From positions 1 through 64,000 of the forward strand of contig CAADTH010000049.1 of assembly GCA_900751885.1 (NCBI GenBank): a stretch of DNA of 64,000 bases, read 5' to 3'. Below are positions 50,184 through 58,564 of the stretch, one piece after another. Below the pieces are notes generated by a model. That model was not told where the DNA came from. It made no database searches and saw only the letters and a list, made by a program, of their open reading frames with translations. This DNA is from Clostridia bacterium (lineage in GTDB: Bacteria > Bacillota > Clostridia > UBA1381). The translations under genes and the position numbers were made by a program. The first letter of the stretch is position 1. Every line of letters starts with the position of its first letter.

Positions 50184-51524
50184 TTATACCAGCCGCTTTT
50201 GCTTCCACTTTCCGCTGTAATAGCGGACGACAGGAATCACGCACCCGAATCCCCAGGAAATCGGTGTGGCAAGCCAGATTCCAGTCAAGCCAAACGGAAG
50301 GACGAGAAGATATGCGAATACCAGCCTTGCTCCAAGCTCTGAAAATCCTGCCACCATGCATGTGTTGACGTCTCCTGAGCCTCGGATTACATTTTGATAG
50401 CTCTGCATCACGCCGGCAATCAGATAGGCGACACCGATAATCGACAGATAAGTAGACCCGATTCGAATCGCTTCCGGCGCTTCGGCGGGATTGAGAAAGA
50501 TAGAAAGCAGGAAGCGGTGAAAAATCAGCACAAACAACGCAATCGCACCGCTTGCCGCAAGCATAATGACCAGTGTCTGCCGGAGTGCCGCTTTGATTCT
50601 GTCAAAATTCCCAGCCCCCATGTTCTGGCTCGTAAAGACAGACAGCGCTGTTCCAATTGAAACAATAACCTGAATCGCGATGGAATCAATTTTCGATGAT
50701 GCGGCAAATGCCGCCATAGCGGCTGTGCCAAACGAGTTGATGAGAAACTGCACACACATCCCACCGAGGGAAATCATGGAGCTTTGAAACGCGGCAGGCG
50801 TTCCTGTTTTTATGATTTTCCATATCATCATTTTTTCTGGACGAAGCTTTATGCCGGTTAAGAATAGCGCATCTCTTTTTCTGACAATATGTAATATACA
50901 CAGAATACCCGATAAAATTTGAGAGATGACCGTAGCATACGCGGCACCCTCCACTCCCATATGAAATCCCACAACAAAGACAAGATCCAATACAATGTTG
51001 GTGACAGAGCCTATCGCGAGTGTGTAAAGCGGTGTTTTCGAATCACCCACACTTCGGAGAATTGCGGCGGCGGCATTATAGAATGTCATTCCGGCTGAAA
51101 ATTGAAAGATGATTTGCATATAGCGTTTCGACTCTGACAAAATTTCTTCCGGCACACGAAGCAGACGTAATATTGTGCCGGAGGCGAATGTGCCAAAGAC
51201 AGCAATGAACAGAGTGAGTGCCAGTACAATATAGAATAATGACGTGACCGCGCTTCGTAAGTTTTTATGATTTTTGATGCCGAAGTACTGGCCGATAATG
51301 ATGCCTGCACCGTTTCCAAGTCCAATCACTGCCGAGGTCATAAAAAACAGGACGCTTCCGGTCGTGCCAACTGCGGACAATGCGTTTGCACCGATAAAAC
51401 GCCCTACAATGGCAGTGTCTACGAGGTTATAAATCTGCTGAAATATATTGCCGATGAGCATGGGAATTGCAAATCCAATCATCAGCTTCAAAGGATTTCC
51501 TTTGGTCATGTCCTTGATTGCCAC
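50184..51524 (-). CDS. MATE-family efflux transporter
   Basis: 446 residues with about twelve membrane helices. MLIGNIFQQIYNLVDTAIVG and FIGANALSAVGTTGSVLFFM in the first half are the standard MATE motif, with a matching inverted repeat in the second half (about 235-430). It exports drugs or metabolites using a Na+ or H+ gradient. The start is GTG 51524, preceded by TGGGGGG. It is single, with a terminator shared with the DUF1848 gene and no regulator next to it. Confidence 0.94.
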   Translation of the reverse strand: MAIKDMTKGNPLKLMIGFAIPMLIGNIFQQIYNLVDTAIVGRFIGANALSAVGTTGSVLFFMTSAVIGLGNGAGIIIGQYFGIKNHKNLRSAVTSLFYIVLALTLFIAVFGTFASGTILRLLRVPEEILSESKRYMQIIFQFSAGMTFYNAAAAILRSVGDSKTPLYTLAIGSVTNIVLDLVFVVGFHMGVEGAAYATVISQILSGILCILHIVRKRDALFLTGIKLRPEKMMIWKIIKTGTPAAFQSSMISLGGMCVQFLINSFGTAAMAAFAASSKIDSIAIQVIVSIGTALSVFTSQNMGAGNFDRIKAALRQTLVIMLAASGAIALFVLIFHRFLLSIFLNPAEAPEAIRIGSTYLSIIGVAYLIAGVMQSYQNVIRGSGDVNTCMVAGFSELGARLVFAYLLVLPFGLTGIWLATPISWGFGCVIPVVRYYSGKWKQKRLV

Positions 51525-51750
51525 AATGTCGTCCCCCCCAATATCTTAATTTTCCTACTATATAATTCTAATTTAACTGTGCATCTCCTCTTTCTTTTTA
51601 TTCTACTTTTCTAGGCTGTAAAAAGAGGAAATGCTTATATTATATCATAAATTTGCTATAGGTGAAATAGCTTTGCCAGACTTTATTCTCCATTTTTCTG
51701 TTTTTCGAGCGCCATAGGTGTGATACAAAAAGGGAATGGATCTGTTTTGG

Positions 51751-51779
51751 TTGACAGAATTTTTCTGAAACGATATAAT
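51751..51779 (+). promoter_or_regulatory. Sigma-A promoter of the secreted 310-residue protein
   Basis: TTGACA (51751-51756), a 17-base spacer and TATAAT (51774-51779): consensus at all positions. Confidence 0.88.
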
Positions 51780-51833
51780 AATAGTATAAAATTGTGGGAG
51801 TAAATTCCATGAAAAAAAGAAAGGGGAAGGGCA

Positions 51834-52766
51834 ATGAAACAGAGATGGCTTTTTTTACTCACATTTTGCGCTCTGATGCTTGGAACAGGACTCTGTGCAT
51901 CAGCGGAAGGAATCGTAGGGAGTGTATACGACAGTAACACAAAGGCGTATATTGACTGCAACCAGGTTGAGGTGTATACGTATCAGAATCTCCCATACAT
52001 TGTGGCGGAGGATTTGGACAAGTACGGCTTTGATGTGTCATGGAACCCAGACACACAGATTGTGGAAATCAAGTACAATGAATGGAAGCCGTTTGGCGCA
52101 GAAGAAATCAATCACAAAATTGCAAGGGGAGAAAAGCTCGCGGACGTGTATGACAGTGAAACGCGTGTCCGCTTGGACGGTGATTTTGTTACCGCGTACA
52201 GCCTGAGCGGACGGATGCTCATCAGCCTGGACGAGCTGTGGCGCTATGGCAGTGTCAACTGGTACGCAGAATCCAATTCCATCAGCGCAATGACCAACCG
52301 CGCGATGCAGAGAATCCCGCAGTGGGAGACAGCAGTGCCAACCTATTTGCTAACGCTGGATGCGTATTCTTGTATTACACAGGTTACCAGCATTTATAAC
52401 GAGATGGCAGACTACTACAACGCGTCCAGAACGACAGACGCGTGGACGTATTATAATAGGGTTCATACATTGGACCGCCGGTATGCAAATGATTTGTATG
52501 CAATCAAGGGATACCTTCAGGAAATGCAAAAACAGCTGGAGCAGAAGGAAGCTTACATGCTCCAGAGTGACTGCTGGGATATGCTGTCCACTGCAATTGA
52601 GTTTTCGGACAGTGTGATACAGGTGTATGATACCATCAACGGTCATTCAGACTCCTACATCTCTCAATATGCAGAAATCAGAAGGCAACATGGGCAAGCC
52701 CTGCTTACCTCGTCGGAGCAGAAGGCAGAAGCAATTTTAGTCACGGTATATCAGACAATCGCCTAA
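51834..52766 (+). CDS. Secreted protein with copper-amine-oxidase-N-like stalk domain
   Basis: 310 residues. A signal peptide (about 1-25) is followed by two copies of a short beta repeat of the Cu_amine_oxidN1/stalk type: IVGSVYDSNTKAYIDCNQVE and LADVYDSETRVRLDGDFVTA, each leading into a LPYI/MLISLDEL segment (about 28-150). The remainder (about 160-310) is helical and Tyr/Gln-rich, possibly a coiled coil. The stalk domain is common in secreted Firmicute proteins and is not an enzyme. The function is unknown. Promoter and terminator make it a monocistronic unit. Confidence 0.75.
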   Translation: MKQRWLFLLTFCALMLGTGLCASAEGIVGSVYDSNTKAYIDCNQVEVYTYQNLPYIVAEDLDKYGFDVSWNPDTQIVEIKYNEWKPFGAEEINHKIARGEKLADVYDSETRVRLDGDFVTAYSLSGRMLISLDELWRYGSVNWYAESNSISAMTNRAMQRIPQWETAVPTYLLTLDAYSCITQVTSIYNEMADYYNASRTTDAWTYYNRVHTLDRRYANDLYAIKGYLQEMQKQLEQKEAYMLQSDCWDMLSTAIEFSDSVIQVYDTINGHSDSYISQYAEIRRQHGQALLTSSEQKAEAILVTVYQTIA

Positions 52767-52768
52767 AC

Positions 52769-52807
52769 GAAAAAAGCGTATATCCCATTGGGATATACGC
52801 TTTTTTA
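52769..52807. terminator. Terminator between the secreted protein and the HD hydrolase
   Basis: AAAAAAGCGTATATCCCA / TGGGATATACGCTTTTTT, a perfect stem with A/T tracts on both sides between convergent genes. Confidence 0.92.
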
Positions 52808-52814
52808 ATTATCC

Positions 52815-53357
52815 TTATGAAGCAAACGCATGATGGAGCTTTCGGCACCCGCGTCGGATGGAGTGCCATACCACCGTGCCCATCTCCTTTGACGCAATCA
52901 TCTTATCTGAATACGTGACCATCCAGCCCTCCTTGTGCTTTGGCATAAATGGCACCAGTGGGAACATATGTGTTTTGATGGCGTCGAGCTGGCGGTCAGA
53001 AAGGTCAAAATACAACGCCGCGTTATCCGCCGCACAAAAACCATGCTGGAATGCATGCATATGCCAAATTTTCCGCAGAATGCTCTCTTTTTTGCCGCCT
53101 TGTGTTTTTTGTCTCCAGTCATACCCGAAAAAGTCATGAAGCAGTGCCGCGCGGCTAATAGAGACGATATCCTTATGCTTCAGATGAAGCCGCTTTGCAG
53201 TGCGGTATGCAAAAAACGCAGTGGAAATACTGTGCTCATATACGCTGTTATCCTGCCCGTGATGGGCAATTTTTTTTGTCTTTGTAAACTCTGGGTGAGA
53301 TAAGATATCCTCTGTGATATCCATAAATTCATTACATTCATAATATTTCAATCTCAT
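52815..53357 (-). CDS. HD-domain phosphohydrolase
   Basis: 180 residues from ATG 53357 (GAGGTGT upstream; a further ATG lies 9 bases earlier). The HD signature is visible: KKIAHHGQDNSVYEHSISTA, then LLHDFFGYDW, and later KTHMFPLVPFMPKHKEGWMV. These supply the metal-binding His and Asp residues. HD proteins hydrolyse phosphoesters such as nucleotides; the substrate is unknown. It is transcribed alone and convergent with the secreted protein gene. Confidence 0.85.
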   Translation of the reverse strand: MRLKYYECNEFMDITEDILSHPEFTKTKKIAHHGQDNSVYEHSISTAFFAYRTAKRLHLKHKDIVSISRAALLHDFFGYDWRQKTQGGKKESILRKIWHMHAFQHGFCAADNAALYFDLSDRQLDAIKTHMFPLVPFMPKHKEGWMVTYSDKMIASKEMGTVVWHSIRRGCRKLHHAFAS

Positions 53358-53443
53358 ACACCTCAAATTCCATTATACGCGGCAGGAGCATGTCTGTCAA
53401 CAGAAATAAAATGAAGATTTCTTAATAATCTGGGAACATACCT

Positions 53444-53719
53444 CTATTTGCCAAAAAAGCAAAGCGCAAAGAGGACAAGTGCAGAAAGGGCAAAAACAGC
53501 AATAGAGGCAAGGCGCGGTTTTCTTGTAAAAAATGAGCTTGCCTTCCTTCGTGCCGGCGCACACGATTTTTGCAGATATTCATTCACAATCTGTTCCGCC
53601 TCCAACACGATTCGATCCTCGGAGATGGATTCGTTTTCATTTAAAAACAAAATTGCCTGATGAATATATGGACAGGACAGATGATTCAACACGACGACCT
53701 TTTTGGTTAAATTTTTCAT
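53444..53719 (-). CDS. Small C-tail-anchored membrane protein
   Basis: 91 residues. A soluble N-terminal part has CPYIHQAILFLNENESISED and EAEQIVNEYLQKSC. A basic stretch RRKASSFFTRKPR leads to one C-terminal helix LASIAVFALSALVLFALCFF. The positive residues before the helix place the N-terminus in the cytoplasm. It is not recognised. A gene start at 53719 with GAGAGGAATTT upstream looks genuine. Confidence 0.6.
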   Translation of the reverse strand: MKNLTKKVVVLNHLSCPYIHQAILFLNENESISEDRIVLEAEQIVNEYLQKSCAPARRKASSFFTRKPRLASIAVFALSALVLFALCFFGK

Positions 53720-53919
53720 AATAAATTCCTCTCTGTTTTCTAGTATTTACCTGTATTGTAGCCTGGTTGTAAAAAACTTATACAAAAATAAATGGAATAT
53801 TTTTTGTGCAATTGGCATATACTAGTAATATATTCTGAAAGATGTTACAAAAATGTTATGGATGTTTTTCAAAAATACATGAAAACAGATGAATCCGTAA
53901 TAACTTTGTAATAAATAGG

Positions 53920-53948
53920 TTGACAAATTATGGTCGGTATAGTATAAT
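53920..53948 (+). promoter_or_regulatory. Sigma-A promoter of the G5/3D protein gene
   Basis: TTGACA (53920-53925), a 17-base spacer and TATAAT (53943-53948). The 264 bases upstream, back to the small membrane protein, contain no other gene. Confidence 0.88.
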
Positions 53949-53982
53949 CGCTAATATCGACAGACGAACTTAGGAGGTAAAT

Positions 53983-55056
53983 ATGTTTCAACTTAAGAAA
54001 ACATGGGAACGCTTTCCGAAAACTCGTAGTCGCTTCATCGCTTTTATTGCCTTGATGGCCGTATGTGTGGTTACCATGGGAGCAGTCAATGACGTTTCTG
54101 TAAAGCAAATCACACTGCGCGAAGTAAATGCACTGGAAAATGTGGACGATTCCAAAACATTTAAAACCAGACAGGCAACGGTAGAACAGTTTTTAAAAGA
54201 GAATAATATCATAATTGGTGAATATGATAAGGCAAACTATCAAACAGAAGAAGAACTGACAGACAACATGCTCATTGAAATCCGCCGGGGAGTCCCATTT
54301 GTGGTCGTCACAGCGGACAGGGAGATTTCTGCCTCTACTACAATGGCAACTGTGGAAAATGCGCTTTGGGAGGCTGGAATCAAGCTTGGAGAACAGGACG
54401 AAGTAAGTCCTGACAAAAACGCTCCTGTTACAAAGGATATGCGTATCACACTCTCTAAAGTGGAAGTTGCAGATATCACACAGACAGAAGTGATTGCGCA
54501 TGAGACAGTCAAGGAAGCTTCTTCAAAGATGTATAAAGGCGAATCTAAGGTCGTCCGGGAGGGCAGTGACGGGGAAAAGCAAGTCACATACCGCGTCACG
54601 CGCAAGGACGGCGAAGAAATTGACCGGGAAATCGTGGGGGAGACTGTAACAGTAGCGGCAGTCAACACGGTAATCCAGGAGGGAACCAAAGAAAAAGAAG
54701 CGGCAAAACCGGCTGCAGTCCTATCCTCTCGCAGTGGAGGGCGATACAAAAAGGTTGTGCAGTGCAAGGCGACGGCATATGACACATCACCGGCACAAAA
54801 CGGCGGTCATACAACGACAGCGATGGGAACGCGGCTTGGATATGGTGTCATTGCGGTAGACCCAAATGTGATACCGCTCGGCTCGAGGGTTTATGTGGAA
54901 TCTGCGGACGGCGGAAACTCATGGGTATATGGCTATGCCATCGCGTCAGATACCGGCGGAGCAATCAAGGGAAACCGTGTTGACTTGTGCTTCAATTCAG
55001 GCGGCGAGGCAAAGCAGTTTGGTGTAAAACAGGCGACGGTTTACGTGTTAGAATAA
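53983..55056 (+). CDS. G5 and 3D domain cell-wall protein (YabE/Rpf-like)
   Basis: 357 residues. A membrane anchor or signal (about 19-37) is followed by two DUF348 repeats (about 45-150), a G5 domain (about 165-235) and a 3D domain (about 265-355): CKATAYDTSPAQNGG, then AVDPNVIPLGSRVYV and SDTGGAIKGNRVDLCF. Its three aspartates give the domain its name and form an MltA-like lytic transglycosylase site. It should cleave peptidoglycan, as in B. subtilis YabE/YocH and the stationary-phase survival proteins. Located upstream of ksgA, the usual Firmicute position of yabE, though the RNase M5 gene normally between them is absent. Confidence 0.92.
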   Translation: MFQLKKTWERFPKTRSRFIAFIALMAVCVVTMGAVNDVSVKQITLREVNALENVDDSKTFKTRQATVEQFLKENNIIIGEYDKANYQTEEELTDNMLIEIRRGVPFVVVTADREISASTTMATVENALWEAGIKLGEQDEVSPDKNAPVTKDMRITLSKVEVADITQTEVIAHETVKEASSKMYKGESKVVREGSDGEKQVTYRVTRKDGEEIDREIVGETVTVAAVNTVIQEGTKEKEAAKPAAVLSSRSGGRYKKVVQCKATAYDTSPAQNGGHTTTAMGTRLGYGVIAVDPNVIPLGSRVYVESADGGNSWVYGYAIASDTGGAIKGNRVDLCFNSGGEAKQFGVKQATVYVLE

Positions 55057-55057
55057 G

Positions 55058-55094
55058 CAGAAAAAGGCAGACTCCTTTGAGTCTGTCTTTTTGC
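55058..55094 (+). terminator. Terminator of the G5/3D gene
   Basis: GCAGAAAAAGGCAGACTC / GAGTCTGTCTTTTTGC around CTTT, directly after the stop codon. Confidence 0.9.
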
Positions 55095-55275
55095 ATAGAG
55101 GAAAAAATAGGTACTGTTTCCTTGCATGATACAAAATTTTATAGAAAGAAACAAATTTTTATTGAATTTTGACGTCATTTTGTGATAAAATACGAAGTAG
55201 TCATATATTCTTTGTAGAACAATAAAATATATCTCAAACTAATTTTTCAATTTAATACAGAAATAGGAGAAAAAA

Positions 55276-56115
55276 ATGAATTTGACATCACCGAAGGCAA
55301 TCAAAGAAATCGCGCAGCAGTTCGATTTTACCTTTAAAAAAGGACTTGGTCAAAACTTTTTGACAGACGCTGGTGTGTTAGAGCAAATTGCATCTGCGGC
55401 GCAGATTCAAAAAAACGTACTGGAAATCGGTCCCGGCTTCGGTGTGCTGACACAGGTGCTCTCAGAGCATTCCGAGCGCGTTGTGGCGGTTGAAATTGAC
55501 GAGCGGCTCATAGAAGTACTGCAATATACGCTCAGAGAGTATCCCAATGTCGAGCTGGTACATCAGGATATCCTGAAAATGGATCTTCCCACCTTTTTTA
55601 AAGAGACTTTTGCAGGGGAACCTGTCAGTATCGCGGCAAACTTACCTTATTATATAACCACTCCGATTCTCACTAAAGTGATTGAATCACGCTTGCCGAT
55701 TCAAAACATGGTTGTCATGGTGCAAAAAGAGGTTGCCGAGCGTCTGGTTGCCTCTCCGGGAACGAAAACGTACGGAGCAATCAGTGTGCTGTGTGCATAC
55801 TATACCAAAGCCTCTTTGGTGACTGTGGTTCCAGCGGCATCTTTTGTACCACCTCCCAAGGTGGATTCCGCAGTGGTGAAGCTTGAAATCTGTCCGGAGC
55901 CGAATGTTCGGGTGGAAGATGAGAAAAAGTTTTTCCGAGTGGTCAAAGCGGCATTTGCACAGAGGAGAAAAACACTTCTCAATTGTCTGGCAAATCACTT
56001 CCCAATAGAAAAAAGTGAAATTTCCAGACGTTTGGAGATGATAGGAATTTCTCCAAATATACGTGGAGAAATGCTGGGAATCGAAAAGTTTGCAGAAATA
56101 ACAAATATTGTGTAA
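55276..56115 (+). CDS. ksgA: 16S rRNA dimethyladenosine transferase
   Basis: 279 residues. The SAM site VLEIGPGFGVLT, the acidic VAVEIDERL and the catalytic motif NLPYYITTPI are all present, as is the GQNFLTD N-terminal signature. The enzyme (RsmA/KsgA) dimethylates two adjacent adenosines near the 3' end of 16S rRNA, a late small-subunit maturation step. Length is normal. AATAGGAGAAAAA precedes ATG 55276. It is on the same strand as the G5/3D gene upstream but separated by a terminator, so it has its own promoter. Confidence 0.97.
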   Translation: MNLTSPKAIKEIAQQFDFTFKKGLGQNFLTDAGVLEQIASAAQIQKNVLEIGPGFGVLTQVLSEHSERVVAVEIDERLIEVLQYTLREYPNVELVHQDILKMDLPTFFKETFAGEPVSIAANLPYYITTPILTKVIESRLPIQNMVVMVQKEVAERLVASPGTKTYGAISVLCAYYTKASLVTVVPAASFVPPPKVDSAVVKLEICPEPNVRVEDEKKFFRVVKAAFAQRRKTLLNCLANHFPIEKSEISRRLEMIGISPNIRGEMLGIEKFAEITNIV

Positions 56116-56132
56116 TATTTTGTCGAAAAAGG

Positions 56133-56161
56133 TTGAGAATTGTTGTTAAATATGATATAAT
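56133..56161 (+). promoter_or_regulatory. Sigma-A promoter of the XRE regulator gene
   Basis: TTGAGA (56133-56138), a 17-base spacer and TATAAT (56156-56161), 30 bases before the start codon. Confidence 0.85.
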
Positions 56162-56190
56162 AAAGAAAACTACGGAGGGGAGAGGCGAAT

Positions 56191-56757
56191 GTGGAATGTT
56201 TTAGCGAACGGCTCAAAGAAATCAGAAAGAAAAACCATATGACGCAGGAAGAACTTGCACAAATTCTGGGAGTGGGGAAAAGTACCATCTCGAATTATGA
56301 AACAGGCTATTCGAAACCCGATTCTGTTAATCTGATTAAAATTGCCGATGTATTTAATGTCAGCTTAGACTACTTCTTTGGGCGTATGCTTCGTGACCCG
56401 GTCGAATCATCGGATTATGAACTGGAAACCCGCTTACCTGTTGTAAAAAAGATATCTATGGATCAGAAAAAATTATATAAAGATCAGGATATCCTATATT
56501 ATAAGGCAATTGGGCGGGTAAAGGATGAAAAGGTTGAGGAATGCTTTTGGCTGGAGATAGACGAGGAATACTATTTGATTCATGTGCAGGAGGCTGCCCG
56601 GCCGGGAGATATCCTTTTGGTCAGTGTAGAAAGCATGGAGCCGATTGTGGCACGGTATGAGCACAAAAACGGCGATTCTATTTTGTTGGTTGAAGGCGAC
56701 TCCAATTATATATTCAAGAAAACAAATAAAATCAAGGTATTGGGGAAGGTCTTATAA
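56191..56757 (+). CDS. XRE-family regulator with C-terminal sensor domain
   Basis: 188 residues from GTG 56191 (GGGGAGAGG upstream). The N-terminal Cro/CI helix-turn-helix (about 5-62) reads IRKKNHMTQEELAQILGVGK, then STISNYETGYSKPDSVNLIK. A linker leads to a beta-rich C-terminal domain (about 100-188) with PGDILLVSVESMEPIVARYE, loosely similar to the LexA/S24 fold but without a convincing catalytic Ser-Lys arrangement. So a dimerisation or ligand domain is more likely than self-cleavage. Regulatory targets are unknown. A terminator follows immediately. Confidence 0.88.
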   Translation: MECFSERLKEIRKKNHMTQEELAQILGVGKSTISNYETGYSKPDSVNLIKIADVFNVSLDYFFGRMLRDPVESSDYELETRLPVVKKISMDQKKLYKDQDILYYKAIGRVKDEKVEECFWLEIDEEYYLIHVQEAARPGDILLVSVESMEPIVARYEHKNGDSILLVEGDSNYIFKKTNKIKVLGKVL

Positions 56758-56785
56758 CGGGATATTGTATCCCGTTCTTTTTTTG
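56756..56785 (+). terminator. Terminator of the XRE gene
   Basis: AACGGGATA-TTG-TATCCCGTT followed by CTTTTTTT, overlapping the stop codon. Confidence 0.9.
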
Positions 56786-56836
56786 CATTGAATCGATTCG
56801 GTGGTAGTCATATTATCGCGTTTGAACGGCAGAAAG

Positions 56837-56884
56837 AAACAGGTCGGAATCTGAATGGATATCTCATTCGATTCCGACCTGTTT
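56837..56884 (-). terminator. Terminator of the antiporter gene
   Basis: AACAGGTCGGAATC / GATTCCGACCTGTT lies just after the minus-strand antiporter stop. T-rich bases follow on that strand only weakly. Confidence 0.75.
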
Positions 56885-56909
56885 GTCCTGTAAACCATAT
56901 GGCTATGTG

Positions 56910-58088
56910 CTATTCTTTTTTTAAGAGCCGCCGGTATGTCATATCGATTCCAAATGCACCCAACGGCGCGGTAATTAAAATTGCCAATACCGCAACGGTT
57001 AAAACAATCGCACCGCAAGGCAGTCCCATCGAGAGCGGGACAGAGCCAATCGCGGCTTGAACGGTTGCCTTTGGCAGATAGGCAATCATGCAGAATACCC
57101 GTTCTTTCATAGACAGCTTTGTCCTGATCAGACAGACAAGTACCCCCAGCATTCGAAACAGCAAAACGCCGCATATCACGCAAATTGCCGCCAGTCCAGC
57201 CGAAACAGCGTATTTCAAATCAACAGTTGCCCCGACGAGAACAAATAATAAAATCTCCGCACCCACCCAGAGTTTCGAGAATTTGCCCGAAAGACGCTCA
57301 GCGACTTCCGTCCGCTTCCTTTGCAGTGCCGCGCCCATGCTCATCACAGCAAGCAGACCTGAAAATGGGACAATCCCTTTTAAGCTGTTTTCCATTGTGA
57401 TGAACAAAAAGGAAATGCTTAGCAGAAGGATTCCCTTTATGGAATCGCGCAGATGAATGTTTTGAAAAGCAAATGCCATGACAATCCCGACGCCAACTCC
57501 AACCAGCAGACCTGTAACAATAGAGACAGGGATTTGCGCGAAGCTGGCAGGGGAGAGGCTCTGTCCCTGCGCAAGAGCTGTAAATGCGGTAAACAGCACA
57601 ATAACAAACACATCATCAACGGAAGCGCCAGCTAGAATCAGTTGGGGAATACTTTTGTCCGTGCCATACCGGTGCTCCATGAGATATAGCATCTTTGGGA
57701 CAATGACAGCAGGCGATACCGCCGCGACGACTGCTCCCATAACAGCGGCTTCTAATACTGAAATTCCAAGTAGCTTCGGGGCGAGGAGTATCATACCAAT
57801 CAGTTCAAAACAGGCGGGAACAAAGCACATGAGCACTGACGGCCGTCCCACTCGCTTCAAATCCTTGATATCCAATGAAAGACCTGCGCGCATCAGGATA
57901 ATGATTAACGCGACTTGCCTCAAATCAGCAGAAATTGTTAAAATAGAGCCGTCCAATAAATTAAGCGCATACGGACCCAATAAAATCCCTGTCAGCAGCA
58001 TTCCGAGAAGACCTGGGAGATGTAATTTTTTGAAAAGTTCCGAGAACAGAAGACCAAATAAAAAGATAAGAGCCAGACTTGTAAGCAT
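56910..58088 (-). CDS. Cation/proton antiporter (CPA family), fluoride-riboswitch linked
   Basis: 392 residues from ATG 58088 (AAAGGAGGATTTT upstream; the longer open frame is not translated). About twelve membrane helices start at MLTSLALIFLFGLLFSELFK. Conserved CPA parts include HLPGLLGMLLTGILLGP, ALIIILMRAGLSLDIKDLK, AAVSPAVIVPKML and the ASVDDVFVIVLFTAF pair of acidic residues used for ion exchange. It exchanges protons for cations or, given the leader, may serve fluoride resistance. A fluoride aptamer and terminator lie in the leader, and such antiporters are known targets of the crcB riboswitch. Typical soluble NAD-binding (TrkA) tails are absent. Confidence 0.9.
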   Translation of the reverse strand: MLTSLALIFLFGLLFSELFKKLHLPGLLGMLLTGILLGPYALNLLDGSILTISADLRQVALIIILMRAGLSLDIKDLKRVGRPSVLMCFVPACFELIGMILLAPKLLGISVLEAAVMGAVVAAVSPAVIVPKMLYLMEHRYGTDKSIPQLILAGASVDDVFVIVLFTAFTALAQGQSLSPASFAQIPVSIVTGLLVGVGVGIVMAFAFQNIHLRDSIKGILLLSISFLFITMENSLKGIVPFSGLLAVMSMGAALQRKRTEVAERLSGKFSKLWVGAEILLFVLVGATVDLKYAVSAGLAAICVICGVLLFRMLGVLVCLIRTKLSMKERVFCMIAYLPKATVQAAIGSVPLSMGLPCGAIVLTVAVLAILITAPLGAFGIDMTYRRLLKKE

Positions 58089-58108
58089 AAAATCCTCCTT
58101 TATGAAAA

Positions 58109-58236
58109 CAAAAAGAGCCGATACCTCTGTTTTGATACAGAAATTATCGGCTCTTTTTTCTTTCTGTATAAAAGCAGAAGTCATCAGCCCAAAATAAGCG
58201 GTTTCGGCAGTGCCGGGGGAGAACTTCATTCCCCAT
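58109..58236 (-). promoter_or_regulatory. Fluoride (crcB) riboswitch with terminator
   Basis: On the minus strand the leader reads GGGGAATGAAGTTCTCCCCC, then GGCACTGCCGAAACCGC and GCTGATGACTTCTGC, matching the crcB/fluoride aptamer: the GGNGAUGNNGUUCNCC-like first hairpin, the AAACCGC linker and the CUGAUGNC-UUC 3' part that pseudoknots with GAAGTTC. It is followed by the hairpin AAAAGAGCCGATA / TATCGGCTCTTTTT (58109-58158), then the ribosome binding site of the antiporter gene. Fluoride binding should prevent termination and switch the gene on. Confidence 0.85.
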
Positions 58237-58245
58237 TCATTCAAT

Positions 58246-58274
58246 ATTATATCTGACAGATAAGAAAAAGTCAA
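58246..58274 (-). promoter_or_regulatory. Promoter of the antiporter transcript
   Basis: On the minus strand, TTGACT (58269-58274), a 17-base spacer and TATAAT (58246-58251). It lies about 10 bases upstream of the aptamer. Confidence 0.85.
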
Positions 58275-58337
58275 ACTTTTTTGTGATACAAATAAGTAAT
58301 AGAAAAAAGACCATTGGCAAACACGTTCGTAAAACGA

Positions 58338-58365
58338 GAAAAGGCTTAAAAACAAGCCTTTTGGG
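58338..58365 (-). terminator. Second hairpin behind tRNA-Gln
   Basis: AAAAGGCTT / AAGCCTTTT around AAAAAC, a weaker backup hairpin downstream of the tRNA terminator on the minus strand. Confidence 0.6.
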
Positions 58366-58371
58366 CAATAA

Positions 58372-58402
58372 AAAATCGGAACAGAGCAAAGTCTGTTCCG
58401 AC
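58372..58402 (-). terminator. Terminator of tRNA-Gln
   Basis: On the minus strand, TCGGAACAGA / TCTGTTCCGA is followed by TTTTTT, 2 bases after the CCA end. Confidence 0.88.
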
Positions 58403-58403
58403 G

Positions 58404-58477
58404 TGGCTGCGGAAGAAGGATTCGAACCCTCACAAACAGAGTCAGAGTCTGTCGTGCTACCCTTACACAATTCCGCA
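58404..58477 (-). tRNA. tRNA-Gln(CTG)
   Basis: A 74-nt tRNA. The acceptor TGCGGAA pairs with TTCCGCA; the discriminator is G, followed by encoded CCA. The U1-A72 pair and G73 are usual for tRNA-Gln. The anticodon loop CTCTGAC gives CTG. The T-loop is GGTTCGAATCC. It has its own promoter and terminator. Confidence 0.94.
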
Positions 58478-58495
58478 TTGTTCACAACGAAAATT

Positions 58496-58524
58496 ATTTT
58501 ACCAGAAGAGTGATGATTTGTCAA
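58496..58524 (-). promoter_or_regulatory. Promoter of tRNA-Gln
   Basis: On the minus strand, TTGACA (58519-58524), a 17-base spacer and TAAAAT (58496-58501), about 18 bases before the tRNA. Confidence 0.82.
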
Positions 58525-58564
58525 GTTTTTTTCTAAAAAAATTTGTAACGTAGGTTCTTCGGCA

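Noticed and set aside
53749..53919. Looking for a c-di-AMP (ydaO) riboswitch before the 3D-domain gene
   Set aside because: The stretch is AT-rich with no ydaO core, and the promoter at 53920-53948 leaves a leader of only about 30 bases.
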